Below are positions 24,595 through 35,090 of a stretch of 64,000 nucleotides of DNA, in pieces (positions within the stretch are counted from its first letter, which is position 1; each line of letters starts with the position of its first letter). Under the pieces are notes generated by a model. It did not search any database. It had not been told where the DNA came from and was given only the letters and a program-made list of their open reading frames with translations. Made by a program: the position numbers and the translations under genes. This DNA comes from Cephalotus follicularis (Eukaryota; Streptophyta; Magnoliopsida; Oxalidales; Cephalotaceae), in the NCBI GenBank assembly GCA_001972305.1, contig BDDD01000566.1, positions 186,001 to 250,000 of the forward strand, written 5' to 3'.

Positions 24595-25547
24595 TGTTGA
24601 CATTTATGTCTCAATCCGGGTTTTGATGATAACATATTTGTATTTAACAAAGTTTTTTTTTTGTGCAAGTTAAGATAAGATGTTGCAAAATCAAAACAGG
24701 AAAATGCAGATACATGTCTAAGAGTCGACGGTGATAATGAAACCGTCAGCGCTTTGTGAGACCTTCGACGCCCAAGTCCAAAACGTCAACAGTTGAAGCA
24801 TTTTGAGCAAAGGAGAAATTACTCAAACCGTCGACACTCTGAAGAAAGCGTCAGCACTTTGAGCTAAGGCGTCAGCGGTTAAGCACCCCATATCAGCGGT
24901 TAAAAACAGAAACTTCTGGGCCAATTAAAATTGCACAAAGCGGCGACGCTCAACACAAACCGTCAGCACTTTGTGACAAACTGTCGACACCAAGATCAAG
25001 ACCTTCAGCGCTTTTAGCAGAACTTTCAAATTCAAATATCCAACGGACACATAAACGGCGACGCTTTAAGGAACAGCGTCGACACTTTGCGTGCGAGAAA
25101 CAAATTACTGACAACATTTTTAAAGCGCCACAATTGAAGTAACAACTCCCAAGACTGAAGTAACATTTCCCAAGACTGAAGGAACAAGTTTCAAGACAAA
25201 AGCTGCACTTCCCAAGGCAAAAGCAACTATTCCCAAGGTCCAAACATCATCTCTATTAAATCAAATAGGCAACAAACAAAGGAATAACAAGAAATAGAAA
25301 AGAGAATAAGATCAAAGAAGCAAAGATTATCAAGAGAAAAAAAAAAGATCCTCCACTTTCATATCAACATCAAAGCAAGAACAAGATTTCTTCATCTATT
25401 TGAGAGCAATCAATTCCTTGTCATCAAAATAGTTATATCAAACCTTTGAGAGGTTACACAAAACACATATCATCCTTGTAATCTACACTTGTAAAGGGGA
25501 GTGAACCCTAAGTGAGAAAGGGGAGTGAACCCTAGTGATTGAGGTCA
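24595..25547 (+). mobile_element. S2: solo LTR of a Sirevirus inserted in F's 3' region
   Basis: It starts TGTTGACATTTATG and ends GATTGAGGTCA, with the target duplication AACAT (24590-24594 and 25548-25552). It is homologous to F's LTRs but in the opposite orientation and shorter (953 against about 1370 bp), so it is a related subfamily. It separates F's last polypurine tract from the upstream ones. Confidence 0.9.
24724..25083. repeat. Blocks of four phased cores in LTR S2
   Basis: Cores like GTCGAC/GTCAGC/GTCAAC start at 24724, 24745, 24764, 24785; 24830, 24850, 24871, 24892; 24942, 24962, 24983, 25004; then 25057, 25078. Within blocks the step is 19-21 bp, and between blocks it is 45-53 bp. 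Flanks are often ACC or AAGC on the left and GCTTTG or CACTTTG on the right. Confidence 0.85.
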
Positions 25548-25564
25548 AACATAAATAGTACGAA

Positions 25565-25642
25565 TACTCCCCCTTAGTCTTTGCATTGCTCCCCCTCAAC
25601 TTATGCATTGCATTGCGTTTAAGCAATTCTCCCCCTTTTTTG
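25565..25642 (-). other. Multiple polypurine tracts of F
   Basis: Three minus-strand copies of AAGGGGGAG-type tracts (25629-25642, 25589-25597, 25567-25576, in the order of transcription). Repeated polypurine tracts upstream of the 3' LTR are a described Sirevirus feature. Confidence 0.85.
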
Positions 25643-25761
25643 TATAACATCAAAAGTTGAATAGAAAAGCTTAAATCATCAATACACTTAACCATTAATC
25701 ATTGAACAAACATTAAGGCAAAATAGTCATTAAACATTAAATCATAAACAGTTTTGAAATT

Positions 25762-26979
25762 TCAAATGCAACAATAATCAACAAAAAATGATGAATGATC
25801 TGTAATTCTAATATCAATCATCCATCCCGTCATCTTCAATGTCGATGCTTGATTTTCAGCTTCATTCGTTCCATCCTCTTGATCTTTTTCTTGACTTGTC
25901 ATATCCTCATCCCCAATGACACCTTTCTCAACAAGTTTTCTCTCAAGACTTCTTTGTCTTTTCTCTAAAACCCTAATAGCTTGCATAATTTCATCAAATT
26001 GACTATTAGGAAGATTAAAAATAGGACTAGGCTCAACCTCCAGAGCTCTTTCTTCTTGGCCTTGGACTTCCTCTCCTTCTTCTCCCTATTCTTCTTCTTC
26101 ACTTACTCTATCTGAATTCTCTTCTTTGGGAATCCAAGCCCCAAGCCTTTAATGTTTCTTGAACCCTATCCTACCTAGGGTTCCCTTTCCCAACTTATCA
26201 GTGTTTTGAAGTGCATGGTGCACTTCCCATCTAAATCGACATGATAATACATCAGAATCTTGGTCACTACATTTCCATAAGGGAGTCTTGCATTCTCCCT
26301 AGACTGCATTGCCTTCATATGATTGAAGATAAGCAAAGGCACATTTATTCTTCTACCAGAAATAATATGAAACATTGTAAAAGCTTCCATATGTGTTACC
26401 TCATCAAATCCACCAGATTTTGGCAGAATATGCATTGCAACAACTCTATGCTAAAATCTATAATCAAACATAAGATTTCTAGAATACATCTTTGAAACCA
26501 CTTGTGTATTCTCACCAAACAATAGTTGCACACATTCTTCTTTATTAATTCTTCAACCCAATTTCTATTTGACCAACCTTTAGAACCATTACAGGGTATA
26601 CTAAAAATAGAGGCTAACGTTGGATAATTCATCAAAATGTGTTTGTCTTTCACCCTAGTAGACAAACTCACTGTGGTACTGAAACCAAAATTTGCATAGA
26701 ATTCTTTTATTTGGTCTGGATAATAATGCAATTTGACAGTGAATAAGGGACCTAAATCAAGTGTATTTAGCTAGCCAACAATCAGAAAACCCTCCCTAAT
26801 AAATCAAAATTTAGGGTTTTACCTACTAAAATTTTTCTTTCGAAATAGGCTGGAGGACACCTTATTCCTTGTGCAAACAACTGTTGAGGCTCTACTAATT
26901 CAACACCTGGTCTAGAAGCCTTTCTCCTCCTCCTTGAAATTTCCCCTCCTACAACATTAGGGTGTTTGGTTTTTGCCAT
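25762..26979 (-). pseudogene. F envelope-like gene
   Basis: It begins at 26979 with MAKTKHPNVVGGEI, followed by Arg-rich sequence and the block YFERKILVGKTLNF. The next part (about 26731-26400) has YYPDQIKEFYANF and the KDKHILMNYPTLASIFSIP block, typical of the plant retrotransposon envelope-like/putative transposon protein family found downstream of pol in Sireviruses. A Glu/Lys-rich helix follows (25762-25986). At least three breaks separate the parts. The role of this protein is unknown; no signal peptide or membrane segment is evident. Confidence 0.7.
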
Positions 26980-27379
26980 TTTAGTGATAAAATGATGATT
27001 TTGATGAAATTGATGATGTTTAAGTGAAAGTTTAAAAGATTTTTGACTAGAATCTCTTTCAAAATCGCTAGAGAGATGCTTTAGAGAATTTTAGGGTTTG
27101 TAACTTGATAAAACAGACGGCGCATTCTCTTATAAATGCGTCTTAACCGTCGATGCTTAACTTAAAGCGTCATCGGTTAGCACTTTAACCGCTGGCGCTT
27201 ATATTATAAGTGTTGGCGCTTTAAGCGTTTTCCACAAAAATAATTTTTAATCATGCTAAATTTTTAAGAAAATAAAAAATAATGCATATGATGCATGAAG
27301 GATAACATTATAATAAAATTAATCAAAATATTAATAGAAATCATTTAAAATCATTCAATTTCACATAGACCAAATTCCA
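26980..27379 (-). other. F spacer between RNase H and envelope-like gene
   Basis: No coding frame. 27110-27240 contains the same motif vocabulary as the LTR arrays (ACCGTCGATGCTTAAC, AACCGCTGGCGCTT, TGTTGGCGCTTTAAG), so the motifs also occur outside the LTRs in this element. Confidence 0.7.
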
Positions 27380-28686
27380 TTATAAATTTGGAGAAGTTTG
27401 TTCATCTAAGAGTTTTGTGAAAATGTCTGCAATTTGATATTGTGTTGGTACAAAAATCAAATTGACATCTCTCTTTTCTATGTGATCCTTAATAAAATGA
27501 TATCTAATAACTATATGTTTTGTCCTAAAATGATGTACTCGATTTTTTCTTAAAAAGATAGTGCTAGTGTTATCACATTTTATTGGCACATTATTAAACT
27601 TAAAACCATAATCTAAAAGCTGTTATTTCATCCAAATAATTTGTGCACAACAACTCTCAACCGCAATATATTTAGCTTCAGTAGTAGAAAGTGCTACTGA
27701 ATTTTGCTTATTGCTATACCAAGAAATAAGCATATTTCCTATAAATTGGCAAGTGCCACTGGTGCTCTTTCTATCTACCTTATATCCGTCAAAGTCAGCA
27801 TCTGAATATGTGTGTAAATCAAAAGATGAGTTTTTAGGATATCATAGACCTAAGGTAGGTGTATATGCTAAATATTTTAAAATTCGTTTTGCAGCATGTA
27901 AATGGGATTCTTTTGGACATGCTTGAAAACGAGCACATAAACATATACTAAATAAAATATCATGTCTACTAGCACTTAGATAAAGCAAAGAACCAATCAT
28001 ACTCCTATAGAGTTTTTGGTCAACGAGTTTATCTTGCTCATCTTTATCTAACCTTGAAGTTGTGCTCATCGGAGTTTTGTTTTTCCTAGAATTTTCCATC
28101 TCAAACATTTTGAGTAGATCTTTAACGTATTTGGATTGGTTGATGAAAATACCATCCTTGAGCTGTTTGACTTGAAGTCCAAGGAAGAAGTTGAGTTCTC
28201 CCATCATGCTCATTTCATATTCATCATGCATAATTTTAACAAAATCCTTGCACAAACTTTTATTAGTAGAACCAAAAATAATATCATCAACATATATTTG
28301 TACAATAAGTATGTATTCGTTATGAGTTTTTGTAAAAAGAGTTATATTTATAGATCCTCTTTTAAAATTATTTTCAAGTAAATAACCACTCAATTTTTCA
28401 TATCAAGCTCTAGGAGCTTGTTTTAATCCATATAAAGCCGTTTTGAGTTTAAAAACATGGTTTGGAAAATGTGGATCTTCAAAACCAGGAGGTTGTTCCA
28501 CATATACTTCCTTCTTTATTAACCCATTTAAAATTGTACTTTTAACATCCATTTGAAAAAGTGTAAAATCTTTGTATGATGCATATACATGCAAACTACG
28601 AATAGATTCTAATCTAGCTACGGGAGCATATGATTCATCAAAATCAATTCCCTCTTCTTGGGAATATCCCTTAGCTACTAACCTAG
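27380..28686 (-). pseudogene. pol: F pol: reverse transcriptase (C-terminal two thirds) and RNase H
   Basis: From 28686 downward the frame reads [20 protein letters not shown], then a stop near 28400. The better part, 28393-27842, holds the intact catalytic IYVDDIIFGS. RNase H lies at 27841-27380 (TYSDADFDGYKVDRKSTSG, ALSTTEAKYIA, CDNTSTIFL), with one stop before LLDYGFKF. It is joined to the N-terminal part at 29628 across solo LTR G. Confidence 0.87.
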
Positions 28687-29627
28687 TGTTGATGCAAAAA
28701 TCCTTTCCTCAACAGTACCCCACGTGTAAGGGCTTGATTTGTTTATGGAAACGCTGGTTCTATGCTCCGAGGATAAGGTAGAAGATGACTGTTAATGCTT
28801 TCCCTGCACAGAGGAACAAACACGTTGAAGGTCCAGGAGGTTGTTCTCCCGGGGACACTCCAACGCTCAAGTTAGGCCTTTGCACAGTGAAAATAAGGTT
28901 ATTTTTAGAGTAAAAATGGCTGACATTTGTTCAGACTGTTGAACTAGTATTTATAGTGCTGGACTGTAACTGTTAGAGCGTGAAATGAGGAGGTGATAAC
29001 TGTCCCCTAAGGAAATGCCGAGGATCTCGGTCATTTCCCTTGATCTCCGCCAAATATGTTGCCACTTCCCTTGTTGGTAGTTCATTATACCACTACTTCC
29101 TTATTTAGATGAAGGCGAATCCCAGGAAATCAGGTAGATTTCATGCCCTCATCCCATAAACGAAGTGGGGGTCCTCTGCCACAGGGCTGCCGAGGAAGTG
29201 AATCATGGTACTGTTGCCGAGGTGATGGGGGTCTCTTTGGATACCGTCGAAGAGAAGGTCCTCAGCATCTGTGCAGTGGGGGCACGTCCTCTGCTATGTG
29301 TCCGATAGACACCTCGGGTAGAGGGTGTCCTCGGTACTGGTTCCCTGAAGGAGGTCCTCTGATCCGTACCCTAAGTAAGCTCCTCAGGTCGAGGAGATCC
29401 TCAACACGGTTGTCCTGTGATGCGCTCTTGGCCAAGCTAGCTCTCCTCGACCCTGGTGTTTGGCGAGGGTCTGCTGACTTGTTATTGTAAGTCGCCTTGA
29501 TAAGCTTCCTCTGACCCATGTTCGTGGGAGCCATTTTCTTCTAGCACCAAAAGAATCCTCTGGACATGTGGCTTTATCCAAGAAAGGCATGTGTCCTTTT
29601 TAATATAAACAGATTTTTCACATATCA
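28687..29627 (-). mobile_element. G: solo LTR of a Tat-type Gypsy element in F reverse transcriptase
   Basis: On the minus strand it starts TGATATGTGAAAAATC and ends GCATCAACA. The target duplication is CCTAG (28682-28686 and 29628-29632). The last 200 bp match the 5' LTR of J (51600-51776), including CACGTGGGGTACTG. It cuts the RT frame exactly between NKAR and LVAKGY. An open stretch of about 115 codons at 29143-29490 is an LTR by-product. Confidence 0.9.
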
Positions 29628-30363
29628 CCTAGCTTTGTTTCTAACAATTATTCCTTGATCATCTATTTTATTACGAAATACCCATTTAGTACAAATTATG
29701 TGATGATCATTAGGCCTAGGTACTAAATTACAAACTTTATTACGCTCAAATTGGTTTAATTCTTCTTGCATAGCTATGTTCCAATTTTCATCTTTCTCAG
29801 CTTCTTTTATATTCTTAGGCTCTACTTGTGAAAGACATGCAATATAATTATGATTAACACTAGACCTAGTAATTATACATTGTCTAGGATTACCTATAAT
29901 TGCCTCATGAGGATGTCCTTTTACTACCTTCAAAGTTTTGTAATGAAGAGCTTCTTGGTAGCTTTCTTGAGAGGTTTCTCCTTGTGTGCGCTCCTCATTT
30001 TTGCTTTCATCAATACTTAGCTTCTCAACTCCATTTTCAACGAATTCTATATTATCAACATCAATTGCTTTTTTTCGTAAGCATAGGATCAGATTCATCA
30101 AAAACAACATGCATAAATTCTTCTACAAGTAATGTTCTTTTATTAAAGCATCTATAAGCTCTACTTGTAATAGAATTGCCAAGAAATATGCCTTCGTTGA
30201 CTTTGGAGTCGAACTTACAAGATGATCCTTTCCGTTGTTATGGATGAAGCATTTGTATCCGAAGACATGTAAGTAACTAATGTTAGGCTTTATCCCCCTC
30301 CATAATTCATATGGAGTCTTTTTGAGAATTGGCCTTATCGATATTTGATTTAAAACTTAACAA
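29628..30363 (-). pseudogene. pol: F pol: integrase C-terminus and start of reverse transcriptase
   Basis: The upstream part (about 30350-30130) encodes the integrase C-terminal block KTPYELWRGIKPNISYLHVF in broken frames. From 30110 to 29633 one open frame gives an acidic linker and the RT start (NWNIAMQEELNQFERNKVC, then CTKWVFRNKID). The integrase catalytic core is missing upstream. Confidence 0.8.
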
Positions 30364-30563
30364 GAAGTCTTTATGCCTTCGTTGACCATCGCCATGCCCT
30401 CGCCATTTTGCCTGCCACGTGTCACTAACGGTGATTTTGGACAGAAAATTTGACGGAAGGAAACGATGATGAACAGAGAAGAGTTTAGGGGCAACTTTGA
30501 CACGAAAAAAGTTTGGAGGCCAACAAGACACAACGTGTAAAGTTCAGGGGGCAAAAATGGACA
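30364..30563. mobile_element. Short foreign insert replacing the integrase core of F
   Basis: About 200 bp with no similarity to pol lie between the pre-integrase and the integrase C-terminus. The right end reads GGGGGCAAAAATGGACATAT. The left side starts with a 15-bp sequence (TATGCCTTCGTTGAC) that also occurs at 30187-30201. No clear inverted repeats or target duplication are visible. I cannot assign it to a transposon family. Confidence 0.5.
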
Positions 30564-31200
30564 TATCCCAATTTCAAAAATAACTCTACAATCTTTGTCA
30601 CATAATTGGCTTATGCTCAACAGATTGTGTTTGAGTCCATCAACGTATAAAACATTAGAAATTGAGGTATGATCATTACCTATGGAGCCAAATCCCATAA
30701 TTTTTCCTTTAGCATTGTCTCCAAACGTGACGTCACCTCCTTGTTTTGAATTTAAAGTAACAAATAAGCTTTTGTCACCCGTCATATGCTTTGAACATTC
30801 ACTATCCAAGTACCATTGTGCCTTCTTGGACAATACCTTCAAGCATATCTACAAAAACAATGTCAAAATTTTGTTTGAGGTACCCAACAAATTTTGGGTC
30901 ATTTAGGGTTAGTAGCAATGGTTCCTTTTGGAACTCAAATTTTCTTAATTCTAATAAAATTTGGTTTAAATTTTACATTTTTCTTGTAGAAACATGATAA
31001 GGAACTATGACTATTTTTACCATAATAATTACAAGAAGTACTAGTATTTTTCTTCTTAATAAATTCTTTTTCCAATTTGTCTTTTTCAATTTTTTCTTTT
31101 TTTTCAAAGAAATTTTTATAATGTTTAACATTATTCATTTCATCATATCCTAACCCAGTCTTATCAAATACACATCTTTGCATTCCTAAAAGTTTTCTAA
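30564..31200 (-). pseudogene. pol: F protease and second zinc knuckle
   Basis: The protease is seen as AQWYLDSECSKHMTG (about 30830). The catalytic Asp-Ser-Gly has become Asp-Ser-Glu, which should abolish activity. YVDGLKHNLLSISQLCDK (about 30640-30590) is the usual following block. Upstream (31183-30935), CNYYGKNSHSSLSC is a decayed zinc knuckle with its second Cys changed to Tyr. Confidence 0.8.
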
Positions 31201-32410
31201 CTTTTGCTACTATTAGAAAAATTAGAAAAGGTTTTCTTTAAAGTACTACTTCATTTTTAAGACATTTATTTTCTTTTTCAAGCATATCTACTTTCTCTTT
31301 ATCTTCATTATTCAAAGTAGAAAGAGTGTTCATTTTTAATTCATCATTTTCCATAGTTAAACATTTAATCTTTTTCTTTAATGAGGAAATAATTGAACTA
31401 TATTTTTCTACTAGTTTGATAAGTTCATCGTAACTTACCTCAGTATTGTCTTCTTCTTCCTTGATGGCCATTAATGCCAATTGAGCAACTTCTCCTTGTG
31501 TCTCCTTTTCTGATCTTGAATCATCGCTACCATCCCAAGTTGCAAGGAGATATTTCTTTTTCTTCATTTGCTCTTTCTTTTTGAGTCTCGGGCATTCACG
31601 TTTGTAATGTCCTGGTTTGTTGCATTCAAAGCAAATGATCTCTTCAAGTTTGTTTGTTTCTCCTTTTTGATGATTTTTCTTATTTGGTTTGCCTCCAAAC
31701 TTCTTCTAGTTTGCAAGGAACCTTTTGAACTTCCTTGTGATTAGAGTAAGCTCTTCATCACTTTCATCTTCGAATTCTTCATTCGTTGAGGACTTTAATG
31801 CTACAACCTTTTTCTTTCTTTTCTCCTTTTCTTCATCATCATCCTTTTTCAAGATTGATAGTTCATGGGTCATTAGAGACCCTAGGAGATCCTCCAAGGG
31901 ATGAGTGTTGAGGTCTTTTGCTTCCTCAATTGTTGTTACTTTAGGCATCCATGCTCTTGGTAGACACCTGAGAATTTTTCTTACCATCTCACTGTTAGTA
32001 TAAACTTTATCCAAGGCTTGTAAAGCATTTGTAATGTTAGTAAATCTAGTAAACATAGTTTTAATATCTTCATTCTCATTCATAGTAAACATCTCATAAT
32101 CATGGACAAGCATGCTAATTTTTGCCTCTTTAACTTGATTGGTACCTTCATAGGTTACCTCAAATCTATCCCACATTTCTCTAGTTGAAACACATGAAGA
32201 TACTCTATTAAAATCGTTAGAATTAATAGCACATATTATAATGTGTTTGGCTTTAGCATTCATTTGGACTCTCTTCCAATCTTCGTCATTATATCTTGTT
32301 CTAGATTTTGGAATAACTTCAACACTTTCATTAATGGTGGTAGGCAAGTTAGGATCATTAACAATCAAGTCCCATAAATTATACTCTAGAGACTGAATAA
32401 AAATGGTCAT
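31201..32410 (-). pseudogene. gag: F gag
   Basis: ATG at 32410. Residues 1-234 carry the plant Copia gag domain (REMWDRFEVTYEGTNQVKEAK, then ILRCLPRAWMPKVT) and a Lys/Glu-rich tail. A TAG after FKRFLAN at 31706 interrupts it. The same frame then runs on to the zinc knuckle CFECNKPGHYKREC (about 31640-31600) and a long Glu/Lys coiled-coil region (31567-31238). Only this one stop separates the two halves, so gag is the best-preserved gene of F. Confidence 0.85.
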
Positions 32411-32540
32411 TTTGGCTTTCTAATGACTATAGTTATTGCCATCAAAGAATGGTGGCATGGAAATGTTTTGGCTTTCTCCGAAGTTTATGTTCATTGCCAG
32501 TGTGGATCTTTGAAACTCTAACAATTAAGAATTATGAGTT

Positions 32541-32558
32541 TACCTCTTTGATACCAAT
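32541..32558 (-). other. Primer-binding site of F
   Basis: The minus strand reads ATTGGTATCAAAGAGG directly after the LTR end, a variant of the initiator tRNA-Met site (GGTATCAAAG for GGTATCAGAG). Confidence 0.85.
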
Positions 32559-33915
32559 TGAAATACTACAAAATGGGGGGGGGGGGGGAGTGGGGGGTGA
32601 ATTCTAGTATGTATAAAATAATGAACTTTTTTGGTTTAAGCAAAAATAAAACTAAAACAACAATTCAATATATCAATAACATAAAGAGAGAGTAAGAGAG
32701 TGTAAACACAGTTTTATAGTGGTTCGACCAAACTCTTGTCTACGTCCACTTTTCCCAAGGACCTCATTGAGTTTCCACTAAACTCCGAATATCTTTCCAG
32801 GAACTATTTGGTGCACCTTTACAATTCTTGTGATTGAGCTCAATCACCACATACAGAGGGTTCACTCCCCTCAAATAATCAAACAAATACAAAGATGTTT
32901 TGTAATTTTGTGTAACCTCTCAAATGTCAGATATAGACTAACTTTTCTCACAACAACAACTCAAAGTAAGACAATAACAGCTCAAAAATATGCTAACAAT
33001 AATAAAAGCTCTTGAAATCTTGATAGGAGAGATTGTAGTATTCGTTGGTGTGCTTTGTAATGCTCCAAGTCTCCCTTTTTATAGTGGTTTGTAGAATGTA
33101 TCCGTTGGTAGTGTTTAGAAGCCGTTGTAGCTATTTTGGGAATGATCTGCCTTAAATTCAGAGTTGATAAGATAAGATTGATTATAATCCCCGCTCAAAG
33201 TGTCGGCGATTTTGATCTAAGCGTCGACACTTAGATGTTACCGTTACACCTTATTTTGCATTTTCCTCGTGTAAAGCTTCATCGTTTGGCAAGTTTAACT
33301 TGACGTTTTAGTAAACCTCTGCTGCTTTGAGTAAATCACTGCCGCTTAAAGTAAGGCGCTGATATTGACTCTGTAACTGTTGGCGCTTTAAGGATTAAGC
33401 GCTGACGGCCAAAAGTAAACGTCACCGCTTTAATCTCTGCATAAGTCTCATATCTTCTCTGCTCTGCTTTGCAACACGTTAGTCTGCTCTGCCAGTATTT
33501 GTCTTGTCTTCTCTACCACAAGCATAAAATCTTGTCTCCTCAGTAGGTATTATATTCTCTTCCATAAGCACTTCAGGTCTTCTCTACTTCTTAACATTTG
33601 ACGCTTTCAGCGACGCCGGTATTCAGTAAAGCGTTGCCGCTTTGTTCATATTTGTTTAGGCCACATGTTCTCAATTGCTGGCGCTTTGTTCTCAACTGCT
33701 TTAAGCGTTGACGGTTAAGTGTTAACTGTCAACGCTTTAATACATTTTTCAATTGCTGGCGCTTTGATCTCAACTACTGGCGCTTTGTTCTCAACTGCTC
33801 TAAGCGCTGAAGGTTAATTATTAACTGTCGATGCTTTAATACATTTTTCTTGGTACATCATCTGTCTTATCTTGCACATAAAATTAAATCATTAGTTGCA
33901 AATATATTATCAACA
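32559..33915 (-). mobile_element. 5' LTR of F
   Basis: The minus-strand start is TGTTGATAATATATTTG and the end is TAGTATTTCA. It lacks about 34 bp near its start compared with the 3' LTR. A run of 14 G at 32575-32588 replaces GAGGAGGGG of the other LTR. The phased array is repeated here, with cores at 33677, 33707, 33728, 33755, 33776, 33806 and 33827 (steps 30, 21, 27, 21, 30, 21). Confidence 0.9.
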
Positions 33916-34002
33916 AAATCCATCGATTGGATTTGAAAAATACTATTAATAAGTAAAGTAATTAGGGTGAAACTGCACTTAAGTTGGGTGTAGTGTCACC
34001 CC

Positions 34003-34003
<1 letters not shown>

Positions 34004-34034
<31 letters not shown>
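34004..34034. repeat. (TA)n microsatellite between MITE copies 2 and 3
   Basis: About 15 TA units lie exactly at the junction of the two MITE copies. Confidence 0.92.
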
Positions 34035-34037
<3 letters not shown>

Positions 34038-34390
34038 AATTTAGATGCATAGTCATCCTAATTCCAAGGCTTGAGATTATTTTAAATTCAACTATTAGAT
34101 TTGATATTCTATTAATATAGATCACTCATGCAAATTTTCAAATGAATCGGATATTTTTAGGAATTATATTGAATAAGATACTATTTTATTGGTTATGAGT
34201 AAATTATAGAACGGTTAAAATTTTCATCTGTAAATGAAATAGTTAGAGATATTTGGTTGACTTGAAAATTTATATGCATGATCTAGACAATAGATTATCA
34301 AATCTACTGGTTGAATTTGAGAAATACGATTCACAAGTACAGTAATTAAAGTGATTATAGATCGAAGTTGGATGCAATGTCACTTCATAA
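34035..34390. mobile_element. MITE copy 3
   Basis: It has the same internal sequence as copies 1 and 2 (AGATTTGATATTCTATTAATATAG near the left, TGATCTAGACAATAGATTATC near the right), in the same orientation, with more decayed ends (TTGGATGCAATGTCACTTCA at the right). Confidence 0.75.
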
Positions 34391-34414
34391 TAGATATTCA
34401 TACACACGCACGCG

Positions 34415-34453
<39 letters not shown>

Positions 34454-34608
34454 ACATATATGCATTCTTATGATTAAAACTATTGATTTGACATCTTTTT
34501 TTAATTGTTGCTTCGCTACCAAACATAAATGAATAAATTTATAGGATGAAACTAAATTGCAGTTGTAGACTCCCTTATTAGTTCAAAGCTAATATATCGA
34601 ATAGTGTT
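34391..34608. other. Microsatellite and short unique spacer
   Basis: 34402-34455 is a CG/CA alternating purine-pyrimidine run. The remainder is AT-rich, with no gene seen, and ends in the GTGTT target site of H (34604-34608). Confidence 0.8.
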
Positions 34609-35090
34609 TGTTGATGCTGAAATCAATTTCACAACAGTCATCCAGGTATGGAGGTTTGATTTGTTGTGAAATAACATTGGACACTCCGAAAATTGTAATG
34701 GATTTGAGTTTCTCTGGTCTTCCCTGCACACAAAGAAAGCAAATTATTGAAAGTTCAGGAGTTTTTACTCCCGGGGACCCTCCGATGCTTAAGTCAGTTG
34801 AGTTGCAGAGAAGATAATGTGTGAGTATGGTGAATTTATTGACCTCCCACATTATCTTTCTCGGGAGTATTTATAGCCTTACCTGGTTGTAACGTCTCTG
34901 AACTGCTAGCATTGTGGAGATAATTATGAGTACCTTGGAAATGACTGGGTTCCCTGGACATTTCTTCATTATGGGGTGGAGGCGTTTCCTCCCCTATTAT
35001 GACCATGAACTTGGACGTTTTTCCCGTATTTGTGGGTTTTGAAGGACACGTGTCAGTGTCTTAATAATGTATGAATTTTTCTCGCTTTGA
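34609..35090 (-). mobile_element. 3' LTR of H
   Basis: Its plus-strand left end TGTTGATGCTG is the LTR 3' terminus. It aligns with 43206-43679 until about 35080, where the two diverge (CTCGCTTTGA against CCCATATGA), so the exact LTR start is uncertain by roughly 10 bp. Confidence 0.82.

Larger units (their letters stand above)
23118..33915 (-). mobile_element. F: Sirevirus-type Copia element with envelope-like gene
   Basis: Two LTRs (32559-33915 as 5', 23118-24499 as 3') and the target duplication AAATC (23113-23117 and 33916-33920) define it. Gag, protease, integrase remnant, reverse transcriptase, RNase H and a further gene follow on the minus strand. Hallmarks of the Sirevirus genus are present: a large gag with zinc knuckles, an extra envelope-like frame after RNase H, and several GGGGGAG polypurine copies before the 3' LTR. 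It is decayed and carries two solo-LTR insertions and an integrase deletion. Confidence 0.92.
22903..34002. mobile_element. MITE copy 2, split by Sirevirus F
   Basis: 22903-23117 matches the middle of MITE copy 1. The remainder, including the right inverted repeat ending GTGTCACCCC, resumes at 33916-34002. The gap is exactly F plus its AAATC duplication. The left inverted repeat is missing and replaced by the microsatellite. Confidence 0.8.

Noticed and set aside
29143-29534. 90-115 codon open stretches on both strands
   Set aside because: Both fall inside solo LTR G and overlap each other.
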